Positions 1 through 8,886 of a stretch of 64,000 bases of DNA are shown here, piece after piece; the stretch's first letter is position 1; every line of letters starts with the position of its first letter. Position numbers and translations under genes: made by a program. A model generated the notes under the pieces. It ran no database searches. It was not told the origin of the DNA and worked only from the letters and a program-made list of their open reading frames with translations. Where the stretch lies: the NCBI GenBank assembly GCA_947626435.1, contig CANQSB010000009.1:1-64000 (forward strand), given 5' to 3'. Source of the stretch: an uncultured Lachnospiraceae bacterium. Lineage in GTDB: Bacteria; Bacillota; Clostridia; Lachnospirales; Lachnospiraceae.

Positions 1-162
1 ATTCTTTATTTAAGCCTTCACTGTATGGATATGCATTATATATTTAATATTGTTTTTCTAAACAGGAGTTTAACATTGTATTAAGCTCCCGTTTTTATTA
101 TTGAAAAGCAATCCGTTCCGTGTTAGTATTTTAGTAAATTTATCGCAGGGAGGGCGACTGGC

Positions 163-1566
163 ATGAACCTCGATTTTAATTCAGAGCAGTCTTCAAAATA
201 TTTACAGGTTTACGATTACTATAAGGACTTGATTGTCACGGGCAGGCTTGCGCAGGGTACAAAAATGCCCTCTATACGCAGATGCGCACAGCAGCTTAGC
301 CTGAGCCGCACAACTATCGAAACGGCATACTTGTGCCTTGCTGCCGACGGCTATATCATAGCGCGCCCGCAGAGCGGCTACTATGTGACAGGCAGACAGC
401 AGAAAGCCCCTGCTGCCGCTACGCTAAAAAATACAGCCAATTCCACTCCACAAAATGCTCAAAACAGCAAAAACAATATCCTCTACAACTTCACCTCAAA
501 CAACGTAGACGCAGACAGCTTTGATTTTAACCTATGGCGCAGGTACATCAAAAGCACCTTGCGACAGGACAAGCGCATGCTGACCTACGGCGAGCCACAG
601 GGCGAATACGAACTCAGGGAAACCATATGCAGCTACGTAATCAACAAACGCAACGCCGTCTGCCGCCCCGAAAACATAGTAATCGGCGCAGGCTCGCAGC
701 CGCTTATGAACCTGCTCTGCCCCCTCCTCAAAGGCAGGCACGGCGTATGCTTCCACGACACGCGCTTTGCGCAGGGAATTGTGGTTTTCGAGGATTACGG
801 CTTTGAAATTGTAAAAAATAAGGAAGATGCCGACATTTTATACATGACGCCCTCGCATATGACCTCTCTCGGCGATGTCATGAACGTGGAAAAACGCCTC
901 TCTCTCCTGCGCGAATGTGCCCAAAACAGCCGCCTAATCATAGAAGACGACTACGACAACGAATTTCGCTATTTCAGCAAGCCTATCCCATGCCTGCAGG
1001 GACTTTCGGGCGGCGAAAACGTAGTGTACCTCAGCACCTTTTCAAAGCTGCTGCTGCCGTCTATCAGACTGAGCTTTATGATTCTGCCCGATGACCTGCT
1101 CGAGCTTTACAATGAAAAAAAATCGCTCTACAACCAGACCGCCTCAAAGTCAGAGCAGCTTGCGCTATGCCAGTTTCTGCGCGACGGGCATCTCGACAGC
1201 CAAATTAGAAAGCTAAAAAGACTTTACTCCAACAAAGCAAGAACACTGTCACAGCTTTTGGAGAAAGCTTTTGAAAGCGACGCAGAAATATCAATGGGCG
1301 AGTCCGTGTTCCTAGTGCACCTAAAGGTCAAATGCGCCCTAAACGGAGCTGAATTAAGGGAACTTGCTCAAAAACGCGGAATGCTTATCTTTACTTCTGA
1401 AAGCAGGGAGAATATCCACAAGAAAGGGAATAGCAGCGAAAGTTATGCACATATTGCCCTCTCCTGCTGCGAAGTGCCTGTGGAAGAATTTCCGTCAGCT
1501 GTGGAATTGTTAAAGGAAATTGTCAGTGAAGCAAATTCACAGTCAGATTTTTTATGTTTTTTATAG
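163..1566 (+). CDS. MocR/PdxR-type GntR regulator with aminotransferase-like domain
   Basis: This 467-residue protein looks like a MocR-family transcriptional regulator. Residues about 10-80 form a GntR-type winged helix (the stretch with MPSIRRCAQQLSLSRTT is the recognition region), and residues about 110-450 resemble a fold-type I PLP aminotransferase, including IIEDDYDNEFRY and the lysine context STFSKLLLPSIRL expected to hold the cofactor. Members usually control vitamin B6 or amino acid metabolism genes next to them, but no such target is visible here, and its upstream neighbour lies outside the window. The start has a good GGGAGG site 9 bases upstream. It is the only plus-strand gene in the first 22 kb. 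Confidence 0.93.
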   Translation: MNLDFNSEQSSKYLQVYDYYKDLIVTGRLAQGTKMPSIRRCAQQLSLSRTTIETAYLCLAADGYIIARPQSGYYVTGRQQKAPAAATLKNTANSTPQNAQNSKNNILYNFTSNNVDADSFDFNLWRRYIKSTLRQDKRMLTYGEPQGEYELRETICSYVINKRNAVCRPENIVIGAGSQPLMNLLCPLLKGRHGVCFHDTRFAQGIVVFEDYGFEIVKNKEDADILYMTPSHMTSLGDVMNVEKRLSLLRECAQNSRLIIEDDYDNEFRYFSKPIPCLQGLSGGENVVYLSTFSKLLLPSIRLSFMILPDDLLELYNEKKSLYNQTASKSEQLALCQFLRDGHLDSQIRKLKRLYSNKARTLSQLLEKAFESDAEISMGESVFLVHLKVKCALNGAELRELAQKRGMLIFTSESRENIHKKGNSSESYAHIALSCCEVPVEEFPSAVELLKEIVSEANSQSDFLCFL

Positions 1567-1637
1567 TTAATTGCAAAACCTATTAAACCGCATAAAAACC
1601 GAGCAGAAACGGGCGGCAAAGTAACTGTAGTAAAAGT

Positions 1638-2531
1638 TTATCCCGATATGGTAAGTAAGCTAATAGCCGTTATCTTATAATCCCCAGAAGGCTTCTTATT
1701 AAACCATATGATCCCGTCTTCTACACATATTCCCTGATAGTTTGCAAACATATATTTCGTAAACATATTCTTGACTTGCTCTTTAAAGTCCTGTCCAAAT
1801 AACCCATCATATGCTTCAATCATCGCTGTTTCATCTTCTATCAGAATATTATTATTACCATCATAAATTGATATTGGATATGATATTAACTTAGCAAATG
1901 ATGTTTTATCCTCAACGGAATCCTTTATCATTTCCGCAAACCGCTCTGCCTCCTCTGCCTCATATCCTAGCGAAGAATAATAATTTGCACTATCCTCGCC
2001 TATTGGAAAAAAAGTATTCTGATTTAGCGTAAAAACAACATTGTTTCCAGAAATCTGCCCAATCCCGCTTATGCTGATCATACCATTATCATCTGTATTG
2101 ATGTCCATGTTAAGATAATCACCAGTATCATTATTTAGCGTAAACTCTGCTGAATCTTCCTTTAACTCTCCCTGAAAAAAATTTTCCGCGCCATCACGGG
2201 TTATATAAGCCGCTGATAAGTCAGCCTCTGTTCTGGTAATTACCATACGTATCTCATCATCTTCACACTTTCCCATATAAATATTATGCTCATTGTTATA
2301 TATTCCCATATCAACAAGCTCTGTATCATGTGAAGAAGTTTCCAAATCCTGAACAATGGATTCATCCGCAGCCATCTGGCTATCCGCTTCAGCATTCCTT
2401 TCCACACTGACGGTCGGCTGCAGTTCCTCCCTCATTATCCCTTCTTCATCTTCTGCCGCATTGGAATTACCGCACCCTGTTATCATCAAAACAAATATCA
2501 TTGGCAATATCGCCGCTAATCCCTTTTTCAC
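1638..2531 (-). CDS. Lipoprotein of unknown function
   Basis: A 297-residue predicted lipoprotein. It starts at a GTG preceded by GGAGGC, has a positively charged signal peptide with lipobox VLMITGCG near residue 20, and then an acidic Ser/Glu-rich linker before a globular domain of about 220 residues. It follows another small lipoprotein gene by 15 bases on the same strand, so the two probably form one transcript. I do not recognise the globular domain and assign no function beyond attachment to the outer face of the membrane. Confidence 0.85.
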   Translation of the reverse strand: MKKGLAAILPMIFVLMITGCGNSNAAEDEEGIMREELQPTVSVERNAEADSQMAADESIVQDLETSSHDTELVDMGIYNNEHNIYMGKCEDDEIRMVITRTEADLSAAYITRDGAENFFQGELKEDSAEFTLNNDTGDYLNMDINTDDNGMISISGIGQISGNNVVFTLNQNTFFPIGEDSANYYSSLGYEAEEAERFAEMIKDSVEDKTSFAKLISYPISIYDGNNNILIEDETAMIEAYDGLFGQDFKEQVKNMFTKYMFANYQGICVEDGIIWFNKKPSGDYKITAISLLTISG

Positions 2532-2546
2532 TATTTGCCTCCATAC

Positions 2547-2966
2547 CTACTCATGTTTATCAAGAGAGTTCAACAACTCTGTTATTTTTATGCCAAGTGT
2601 TGGGGCTGGCTCATATATACCCTGATATGGTTGTTCTACATATTCTTTACCGCGTTCTTTATAAAAAAATATTGTCTTTACTGTATCATCAGAGCAATTA
2701 AGATTAATTGTTATATAATCGTCCACACTCGGAAAATCATTAACGCTTACTTTGCTTGTTGCCGTCATATCCATCAGAATGGGCATAACTTCTCCCAGCC
2801 ATTCTTTATCAATAGAAGTAGCAGTTGTATCTCCACTTACAACAGTAATAGAAGTCACATCATCGGTCATTGGAAGAATAATGGGATCTGCTACCTTTGA
2901 AGAACAGGCTGAAAGTAAAATAACAATAAGCAAACTGATAATTGAAAACACATATATTCTTTTCAT
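2547..2966 (-). CDS. Small lipoprotein of unknown function
   Basis: A 139-residue predicted lipoprotein with signal peptide and lipobox ILLSACS near residue 20. The ATG at 2966 is preferred because GAGGAG sits 8 to 9 bases upstream; an in-frame TTG one codon earlier is less well placed. The mature part is mostly beta-like and has no motif I recognise. It is the first gene of a two-lipoprotein unit with the longer lipoprotein downstream. Confidence 0.82.
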   Translation of the reverse strand: MKRIYVFSIISLLIVILLSACSSKVADPIILPMTDDVTSITVVSGDTTATSIDKEWLGEVMPILMDMTATSKVSVNDFPSVDDYITINLNCSDDTVKTIFFYKERGKEYVEQPYQGIYEPAPTLGIKITELLNSLDKHE

Positions 2967-3046
2967 CAATAATTCTCCTCGTATTATACTCTCTCAAAAT
3001 TCTGAATTTGTTCAGCTCTACAACGGAAATTTGTTACTTCGCTTAA

Positions 3047-3640
3047 TTATTTCCTCCACTCAATTACATCATCAATTTTCCTGCGTGGTCTTTCTTTCGG
3101 AAATTCATTTGGATAACCAAATGCTATAGCCGCAACAAGTTGTCCGTCACTATTCAGCCATTTGCACAATTCTAAATATGCAAAATAAATGTCGCATATC
3201 CAAAGACTGCCTATTCCTTTTTCAGTAGCGGCAAGGAGCATATTTTGTATGGAGGCGCCTATGCTTTGAATATTACAGATTTCAAAAATGCGTTCTTCTG
3301 GTGTTAATTCTGATAAAATACTTTTCCCCAGTGAATTGACTACAAAAACTATGGTTGGCGCTTCTGCCATTATATCAACGGTGTATTTTGCCGAGGTTAT
3401 ATATTGTCGGCTTTCTGGCAATAATGCGCTATCATTTTCTTCCCTTTCAATTCCTTGGCGAAAGACCTTCAACATTTCTTCCTTGGCATTTCCCTGTATA
3501 ACAATGTACTTCCAAGGCTGTCTGTTTTTAGAAGAAGGAGCCTTTATTCCACTTTGGATAATATCTGTAATGTCTTTTTGCGATATAGGCTTATTGGTAA
3601 ATTTCCTTATACTTCGTCTATCAAAAATTTCCGAAATCAT
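3047..3640 (-). CDS. Nitroreductase-family flavoprotein
   Basis: A 197-residue nitroreductase-like protein, expected to bind FMN and reduce nitro, quinone or similar substrates with NAD(P)H in the cytoplasm. The N-terminal RRSIRKFTNKPI is the typical family signature that contacts the FMN phosphate, followed by IKAPSSKNRQPWKYIVI. The C-terminal ...AAIAFGYPNEFPKERPRRKID is also characteristic. The start has AGGAGA upstream. The substrate cannot be told from sequence. It is transcribed alone or with neighbours of unrelated function. Confidence 0.92.
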   Translation of the reverse strand: MISEIFDRRSIRKFTNKPISQKDITDIIQSGIKAPSSKNRQPWKYIVIQGNAKEEMLKVFRQGIEREENDSALLPESRQYITSAKYTVDIMAEAPTIVFVVNSLGKSILSELTPEERIFEICNIQSIGASIQNMLLAATEKGIGSLWICDIYFAYLELCKWLNSDGQLVAAIAFGYPNEFPKERPRRKIDDVIEWRK

Positions 3641-3729
3641 CGTTGTTCTCTCCTATCTCGCTTCTATATTTCAAACCGCCTTGTATTTTTGCGCTATTTC
3701 TTACTCAAAAAGTTCCAATATGCCTCAAG

Positions 3730-4056
3730 TCATGTGAGCATTTTCAATAAATCTGGAATATCAACCGTTAGGGTTTCAAACACAATATTCAAATCAACAT
3801 TACCGTAATCATGCACGATTCGATTTCTCAAACCGTTCAATGCGCTCCATGGGATCTCTCCCCTTGTCTGTTTGAATTCATCTGTTAGTTTCCTTGCATT
3901 CTCGGAAATTTGAATCATACGGAAAAGCATGGAGTCCAGTAGTACCTCATTAGCATTAAGCTCCTCAATGTCCACATTTTTCATATGCATCGAGATAAAT
4001 TCCAAATCCCGCTTTATTTTTTGAATATAATAATTATCATTTTTTACATTATCCAT
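3730..4056 (-). CDS. hepT: HepT-like toxin (DUF86 family)
   Basis: A 108-residue all-alpha protein of the HepT/DUF86 type. The key motif RNRIVHDYG near residue 83 matches the R-X(4-6)-H-X-Y signature of HEPN RNases. In the well-studied HepT/MntA pairs the toxin is an RNase kept in check when MntA adds AMP to the tyrosine of this motif; here that role is inferred from family knowledge. The gene overlaps the 3' end of the upstream nucleotidyltransferase by 8 bases, so the two are translationally coupled with the antitoxin made first. Confidence 0.9.
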   Translation of the reverse strand: MDNVKNDNYYIQKIKRDLEFISMHMKNVDIEELNANEVLLDSMLFRMIQISENARKLTDEFKQTRGEIPWSALNGLRNRIVHDYGNVDLNIVFETLTVDIPDLLKMLT

Positions 4057-4522
4057 ATATCTTAATTCCTTCTTGCAGTATCTCCTTAGTCAGTTCCAAA
4101 TTATCCTTCAATTGATTTATATCCAAAACATCTACCTTTTTGTGGAGGACATTTCTTATCTCCTCAACCAGTCCATAAAATTTTAAGCCTTTTATATTTG
4201 CTGAAATAAGAAGATCTACATCACTGGTCGGAACCGCTTTATGCTTGGCGTAGGAGCCAAAAAGATAACAAAAGTCAATGTCATATCTTTCAAACACCTT
4301 TGTGCATTTACGCTTTATGTCATCCACATCCAAAACACCGTGGCTCTCATCAACAGGATTAATTTTTTTTAATTTTTCCACAATGTAATTGTATTTTAAT
4401 GTGCCTGATTTATCAGCATCATTTTCGTATGTCTTATAAGATCGGAGAGAAATTCCTACCAATTCTGAAACCTGCTTTTGCGTCATTTTCTTTTCTATTC
4501 TTAGTTCTTTCAAATCTTCCAT
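4049..4522 (-). CDS. MntA-like antitoxin: HTH domain fused to minimal nucleotidyltransferase
   Basis: A 157-residue two-domain protein. Residues 1-30 (KKMTQKQVSELVGISLRSYKTYEN) form a Cro/C1-type helix-turn-helix. Residues about 65-155 are a minimal nucleotidyltransferase with the GSYA...SDVDLLI signature (GSx(10)DxD), the catalytic motif of MntA antitoxins that AMPylate HepT. Canonical MntA proteins lack the DNA-binding domain, so this one could both neutralise the toxin and repress its own promoter. The ATG at 4522 has GAGGTG upstream, and the promoter just upstream carries two related palindromes (see the operator entry). Confidence 0.88.
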   Translation of the reverse strand: MEDLKELRIEKKMTQKQVSELVGISLRSYKTYENDADKSGTLKYNYIVEKLKKINPVDESHGVLDVDDIKRKCTKVFERYDIDFCYLFGSYAKHKAVPTSDVDLLISANIKGLKFYGLVEEIRNVLHKKVDVLDINQLKDNLELTKEILQEGIKIYG

Positions 4523-4540
4523 TTCTGCACCTCTGCGTTT

Positions 4541-4592
4541 ATTTTAGTGCAGAATTTGCACTTTGTCAATTTAAAAATGCAAATTTTACACT
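4541..4592 (-). promoter_or_regulatory. Promoter with paired palindromic operators for the HTH-MntA/HepT operon
   Basis: On the minus strand TTGACA (4569-4564), a 17-base spacer and TAAAAT (4546-4541) make a near-consensus promoter about 12 bases before the likely transcript start. The spacer is filled by a 17-base palindrome, AGTGCA-5-TGCACT (4546-4562). A second, weaker copy, AATGCA-5-TACACT, lies at 4576-4592, with centres 30 bp apart, about three helical turns. A repressor bound here would block RNA polymerase. The obvious candidate is the HTH domain of the first gene product; that link is inference. Confidence 0.72.
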
Positions 4593-4848
4593 AATTGGAA
4601 TGAATGAAAGCGCATAGATTTTACTCTATACGCTTTGACGATGCATTTCCATCTTAGTTGTAACTGTGGTAATAGGAAAACTAAATCAATCCGCAATTAC
4701 ACATCTATATTGCCCATTTATATCAATATTATTTTTTGCCTTTTTATCTTTTGTAAAATTGATTCAACTTTTTATCATGATTAGCCTGCACCCGCTCATC
4801 TAAAATTCTGCTTGTCGCTTATCCTCCCCAGCTAGATAACACAACTGT
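4593..4848. other. Intergenic gap with no recognised gene
   Basis: This AT-rich gap separates the toxin-antitoxin operon (its promoter faces away) from the 3' end of the ABC permease gene. No reading frame with a ribosome site, no RNA gene and no strong hairpin followed by a T-run was seen. Confidence 0.5.
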
Positions 4849-6864
4849 CTACTCATTTATAACATCCGTAATCACCATACCGCCTATCCGCTTCGCTGGC
4901 GCATACACAGCTGCAACGCACGAAACAAAAACCAGCAAAGCCACACTCCCAACAGCAGCAAACGGCACATTCCACGCGCCGCCAAAATGCGTAATGATAA
5001 GCTTCTCATAAATCAGGTAATGAAGCGCAAGCCCCAGCACTAGCCCGACCGCCATGCCGCATACTGCATATGCTGCCGCCTCTGCCGCTATCATTCTCGT
5101 CATCTGGCGGCTCTCCATTCCGACAGCGCGCATTGCGCCGTACTGCCTTGTCCGCGCGGACACGCTCATGGAAATGCTGTTCATAATATTCAGCACAGTG
5201 ATAAGCGATATGATTGCCAGAAATCCATACGCCGCAATCCGAAACACCCAATAACTGCCGTGCATTTCACCCATTTCCTCCCTTCGGTCTGAAAATACGC
5301 CGTCTCCCGAAATGCGCCTGATTTTGTCCACAGTTTCTTCCGAAGCTCCCTTTTCCAATACGACATAAACTGCCTTATATCCTCGCGCGCCTACGAGACG
5401 CTCAAATGTTTCCTCGGAGCAGACGACCACCGCCGAGCCGCTGACGCTGCCTATTCCTTCAGAGGCAACACAGGCTATCTCAAGCTCTCCGCTGCAAAGC
5501 TCTATCCTGTCGCCCACATCAAGCCTGCTGTCTTGGGCAAAAACCGTCATTGCATAGCCCGAATCGCCATAAGCCTTTGACATTTCCCCGTTTATTATGG
5601 ATTTTTCCAACCACCGCCACATATATTCGTCATAGGAAATCAAGTCTATCACAGCCGCATCGCCGTTAATCTTTGCGGGAAGCGCGACCGCGTACATTGT
5701 GCCGATAACGTCGCTTACGCCCTGTATTTCCCTAATCCGCTCCGCAAGGCTTTTGTCCAGAGAATTGTCATTTTCCGCGCTTGCAATCACAAGGTCAGGC
5801 GCAAAATCGCTCTCCGACGGAAGAAGCCTTTGCACAAGGTCAAAGCAGCCCGAAAAAACCAAAAACAGCGCAATCGTAAGCGCAAATGAACCCGTCATAA
5901 GAAACAGATTTTTCCTAGCCTCTGTCGCGTGACGGATTCCAAGAGATATTTCCACCTTGAAAAGCCTTGTGTTTGCCGAATTGGTGATATTCTTAGGCTT
6001 ATCGGCGTTTCCCGATACCGCCGCCACTGGCGGTACTGATGCCGCCTTTCTTGCAGGAGCTGCCGCCGCGAAAAGCACCGTGATAACGCCGACTGCCGCG
6101 CCGCACAAAATCCCGCTCACGCTCACGGCAAAAAGCGGCATATCGGCAAATTCACCCTTTACAAGAAGCTTCAGCAGCGCACACGCCGCCTGACAGACGG
6201 CAATGCCCGACAGACAGCCGATTGGAATTGCCGTTTTGCACCAGTTTAGCGCCTCAAGCCTCACAAAACGCACAATCTGCTGCCTGCTCGCGCCTATGCA
6301 CCTAAGCATTCCGAAAAATTTTGTCCGCTGCGCCACGTTACTGTTCATGCAGCTTGAAATCATAAACACTCCCGCCGCCAATATGATTACAAAGCAGGCT
6401 GCCGCCAAGGGATATAACCCGTCTGCCTTTCCGCGGCTGCTCGCCCCAAGCGCCAGCAGGACACCCGTATTTTCCTTTACATTGGCATCTGAAAGATTAT
6501 ATCTTTGCTTTACGCCGTCTATTGTTTTTTTCAGACCGCGCTCACTTTTAAACTTAATATAAAGCTGCGGGAAATCATAGCCTTCGTCAGCATCTTCACG
6601 GGCTGCGTCTTTCCATTCCGAAAAGGCAATGTCTTCATTTTCGATTATCTGCGCCGCCGTTTCCTCTGTTATGCCGCACAGCGCAATATGCCAGTCGCCG
6701 TGCTTATTTCTCATGCTTTCCAGCTCTGCCCTTGTAAACATCTCCGTCATGGAAAAAATAGACGTCACAAGGAACACGGCAAGAATAATGCAAATCCGCG
6801 TCATACGGCTCTGGCGTTTATGCACGCGCGCTGAAATCGGTATAAGTCCAAGATAGCTTTTCAT
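4849..6864 (-). CDS. ABC transporter permease, MacB/FtsX type
   Basis: A 671-residue membrane permease. Residue 20-40 is a first membrane segment, followed by a soluble domain; membrane segments near 150-280 and near 550-665 form two FtsX-type modules (the second ends with [15 protein letters not shown]). A large extracytoplasmic domain lies between about 330 and 540. This layout fits exporters of peptides, lipoproteins or antibiotics that work with a LolD/MacB-type ATPase. The ATG at 6864 overlaps the ATPase stop codon as ATGA, with GGGGAGG upstream, so the two proteins are made together. The substrate is unknown; the neighbouring two-component system suggests a role in envelope stress or peptide resistance. 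Confidence 0.93.
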   Translation of the reverse strand: MKSYLGLIPISARVHKRQSRMTRICIILAVFLVTSIFSMTEMFTRAELESMRNKHGDWHIALCGITEETAAQIIENEDIAFSEWKDAAREDADEGYDFPQLYIKFKSERGLKKTIDGVKQRYNLSDANVKENTGVLLALGASSRGKADGLYPLAAACFVIILAAGVFMISSCMNSNVAQRTKFFGMLRCIGASRQQIVRFVRLEALNWCKTAIPIGCLSGIAVCQAACALLKLLVKGEFADMPLFAVSVSGILCGAAVGVITVLFAAAAPARKAASVPPVAAVSGNADKPKNITNSANTRLFKVEISLGIRHATEARKNLFLMTGSFALTIALFLVFSGCFDLVQRLLPSESDFAPDLVIASAENDNSLDKSLAERIREIQGVSDVIGTMYAVALPAKINGDAAVIDLISYDEYMWRWLEKSIINGEMSKAYGDSGYAMTVFAQDSRLDVGDRIELCSGELEIACVASEGIGSVSGSAVVVCSEETFERLVGARGYKAVYVVLEKGASEETVDKIRRISGDGVFSDRREEMGEMHGSYWVFRIAAYGFLAIISLITVLNIMNSISMSVSARTRQYGAMRAVGMESRQMTRMIAAEAAAYAVCGMAVGLVLGLALHYLIYEKLIITHFGGAWNVPFAAVGSVALLVFVSCVAAVYAPAKRIGGMVITDVINE

Positions 6865-7544
6865 TCTCCGCACCTCCCCAAATCGGCAAGCACACCGTCT
6901 GAAACCTGCAGCACGCGGTCGGCTGTCTGCGCGATGCCGCGGTTGTGCGTAATCATAATGATTGTCTGCTCGTACTTTTTTGACGCCTCCTTTAACATAG
7001 CGATAACCTCGCTGCTGTTCTGCGAGTCAAGATTGCCTGTCGGCTCATCGGCAAGAATAAGTGACGGACGTGTCATAAGCGCGCGTCCGATTGCTACTCT
7101 CTGCTGCTGCCCGCCCGAAAGCTGGCTTGGCAGATGCCTGCGCCGCTCCTTTAGCTTCAGCGCTTCAAGCAGCTCCTCCATATGCCGCCCGTTCGGCTTC
7201 TGGTAATCAAGCAGGACAGGAAACACCATATTCTGCTCCACTGTAAGCTCTGGTATCAGGTTAAACGACTGAAAGATAAAGCCGATATTGCGCCTGCGGA
7301 ACACAGTAAGCTCCCTCTCCTTCATTGAAAATGTGTCCTTACCGTCAATCAGCACCTTGCCCGAAGTCGGTGTATCAAGCGCACCGAGCATATTCAAAAG
7401 CGTAGTTTTGCCAGAACCCGACTCGCCGACAATCGCCACAAACTCGCCCTTGGCGACGCTAAAGCTGACATCCTTCAAGGCATTTACAGCCGTTTCACCG
7501 CTCCCGTATGTCTTACAGATATTTCTGACTTCCAATAAATTCAT
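6861..7544 (-). CDS. ABC transporter ATP-binding protein, MacB/LolD type
   Basis: A 227-residue ATPase that powers the permease encoded directly downstream. Motifs are all present: Walker [11 protein letters not shown]-loop [13 protein letters not shown], signature [15 protein letters not shown], Walker [14 protein letters not shown] and the switch histidine in MITHNR. The reading frame extends 24 codons further upstream, but the ATG at 7544 has AGGAGG 6 bases before it and begins with the family-typical [14 protein letters not shown], so it is chosen. The upstream leader is long and structured (see leader entry). Confidence 0.96.
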   Translation of the reverse strand: MNLLEVRNICKTYGSGETAVNALKDVSFSVAKGEFVAIVGESGSGKTTLLNMLGALDTPTSGKVLIDGKDTFSMKERELTVFRRRNIGFIFQSFNLIPELTVEQNMVFPVLLDYQKPNGRHMEELLEALKLKERRRHLPSQLSGGQQQRVAIGRALMTRPSLILADEPTGNLDSQNSSEVIAMLKEASKKYEQTIIMITHNRGIAQTADRVLQVSDGVLADLGRCGE

Positions 7545-7572
7545 CTCAAACCTCCTAAATTTGAATTTCTCA

Positions 7573-7749
7573 CGAAAAACGCCTGCCCTTGGCATTTCAC
7601 AAAGCATTAACATCAATAATCTTTATGAAAAATACCCAACTTTAACATTTCACAAAATATTAATGTCACCCCGAAAAATGCCCGCCTCTTGGCATTTTTC
7701 CAAACATTTAGAAACACTTGGGCAGCGTCTTTTGCTGCCTTAGTGTTTC
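7573..7749 (-). promoter_or_regulatory. Structured leader of the ABC exporter operon: three hairpins
   Basis: The untranslated region between promoter and ATPase start is about 240 bases. On the transcript it can form, in order: a strong hairpin at 7749-7711 (arms GAAACACT and AGTGTTTC continued by GGCAGC/GCTGCC), a second at 7700-7673 (GAAAAATGCC with GGGCATTTTTC) and a third at 7598-7573 (GAAATGCC with GGCGTTTTTCG). The last two are related in sequence, as if duplicated, and each ends in a U-rich arm like an intrinsic terminator. Attenuation is possible but not shown. Confidence 0.5.
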
Positions 7750-7791
7750 TTAATGTTTTTGTTTCTTAATGTTTGTTTCTTAATGTTTTTT

Positions 7792-7835
7792 ATCATAACA
7801 GGCAAATCCTACATCTCCCCTACAGCCGCCCTACA
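7792..7835 (-). promoter_or_regulatory. Response-regulator box (three TGTAGG repeats) and -10 of the ABC exporter
   Basis: On the minus strand three copies of TGTAGG (7835-7830, 7824-7819, 7813-7808) start exactly 11 bases apart, followed 10 bases later by a -10 TATGAT (7797-7792). There is no consensus -35; the last repeats take its place. Direct repeats on one DNA face with this period are the usual target of OmpR/PhoB-type regulators, and such a regulator gene lies next to it. I infer that the response regulator at 8886-9581 activates the exporter here. Confidence 0.68.
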
Positions 7836-7863
7836 GCTTTGTAGGAATGTGACTTCCCAATGC

Positions 7864-8886
7864 TCATACAAGAAAATTCATCGTAAATAAAGTTCCCCTG
7901 CCCAGCTCGCTGTCCACCTCTATCGTACCATCGTGAGCCTCCACTATCGCCTTTGCCAGCGTCAGTCCAAGTCCCAGCCCCTGCGTGTCCTTTGAAAAAC
8001 GGCTTCTGTAAAATCTCTTAAAAATATGATACAAGTCCTCCCGATGTATGCCGCAGCCGTCGTCCCTTACCGCAATACGCACAACCGACGCAAATGCGCT
8101 CCATTCCACACAGACAAGCCCTCCCTCATCAGTATGGTCAAGGGCATTTTTTATCAGGTTTCCAATCGCCTCCTGCAGCCAAGTCCTGTCACAGCAGAGC
8201 ATAACGTCATCGCCGCCCGACAGGCGTATTTCCTTTTTCTCCTGTCTTGCGCGGAACAAAAACTGTCTTTTTGCGCCCGCGGCAAGCTCCGCCACATTCA
8301 CCACTGATTTTTCCAGCACGATTGTGCCAGCGTCAAGCCTTGCAAGCTTCAAAAGGTTCTGCACCAGCGTCTCAATGCGGTCAAGCTCCTGTTCTGACAT
8401 CTGGCAGATTTCCCTAATATCCGACAGCTCCTCCGCCTCATAAAGTATTCCGTTGTAAATATTGAGCGCGGCAAGCGGGGTTTTCAGCTGATGCGAAATG
8501 TCGGATATCGTATCTTGCAGGAATTTTTTGGCGTTCTTTTCTCTTTCCGAATGGGCATTCAAAATCGACGCCAGCGAGTTTATCTCGTGAAACAGCCTGC
8601 AAAGCTCACCCTCGTCATTGCACTCTATATACGCGTCCATATTGCCTGAAACATATTCCGCAATCTGCGAAACCGCCTTTTCCATAAGCCTATTCTGCAC
8701 CTCAAAATACCTGACACACAAAAATAACACGCCGATTCCCTCGCACAAAAAAACCGCCACAACATACAGCGCCGCTCTGCCCCCGTCAAACGAAAGCAAT
8801 AGCGCCAACACTGTCATAGCGGATAAAACACAGGACAAAATGCCCGCAAAAAGGGCTTTAATTTTTCGGTCTGCAAATATCTTCAT
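7864..8886 (-). CDS. Sensor histidine kinase
   Basis: A 340-residue membrane histidine kinase. Two membrane segments at about 13-33 and 40-58 are joined by a loop of only a few residues, so it has no real extracytoplasmic sensor and resembles intramembrane-sensing kinases that monitor partner transporters. The phosphorylated histidine lies in DISHQLKTPLAALN, the N box is GNLIKNALDHT, and the ATP lid has DDGCGI and GLGLGLTLAK. The ATG at 8886 shares its A with the last base of the upstream regulator's TGA stop (TGATG), with GAGG upstream, so the pair is coupled. Confidence 0.95.
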   Translation of the reverse strand: MKIFADRKIKALFAGILSCVLSAMTVLALLLSFDGGRAALYVVAVFLCEGIGVLFLCVRYFEVQNRLMEKAVSQIAEYVSGNMDAYIECNDEGELCRLFHEINSLASILNAHSEREKNAKKFLQDTISDISHQLKTPLAALNIYNGILYEAEELSDIREICQMSEQELDRIETLVQNLLKLARLDAGTIVLEKSVVNVAELAAGAKRQFLFRARQEKKEIRLSGGDDVMLCCDRTWLQEAIGNLIKNALDHTDEGGLVCVEWSAFASVVRIAVRDDGCGIHREDLYHIFKRFYRSRFSKDTQGLGLGLTLAKAIVEAHDGTIEVDSELGRGTLFTMNFLV

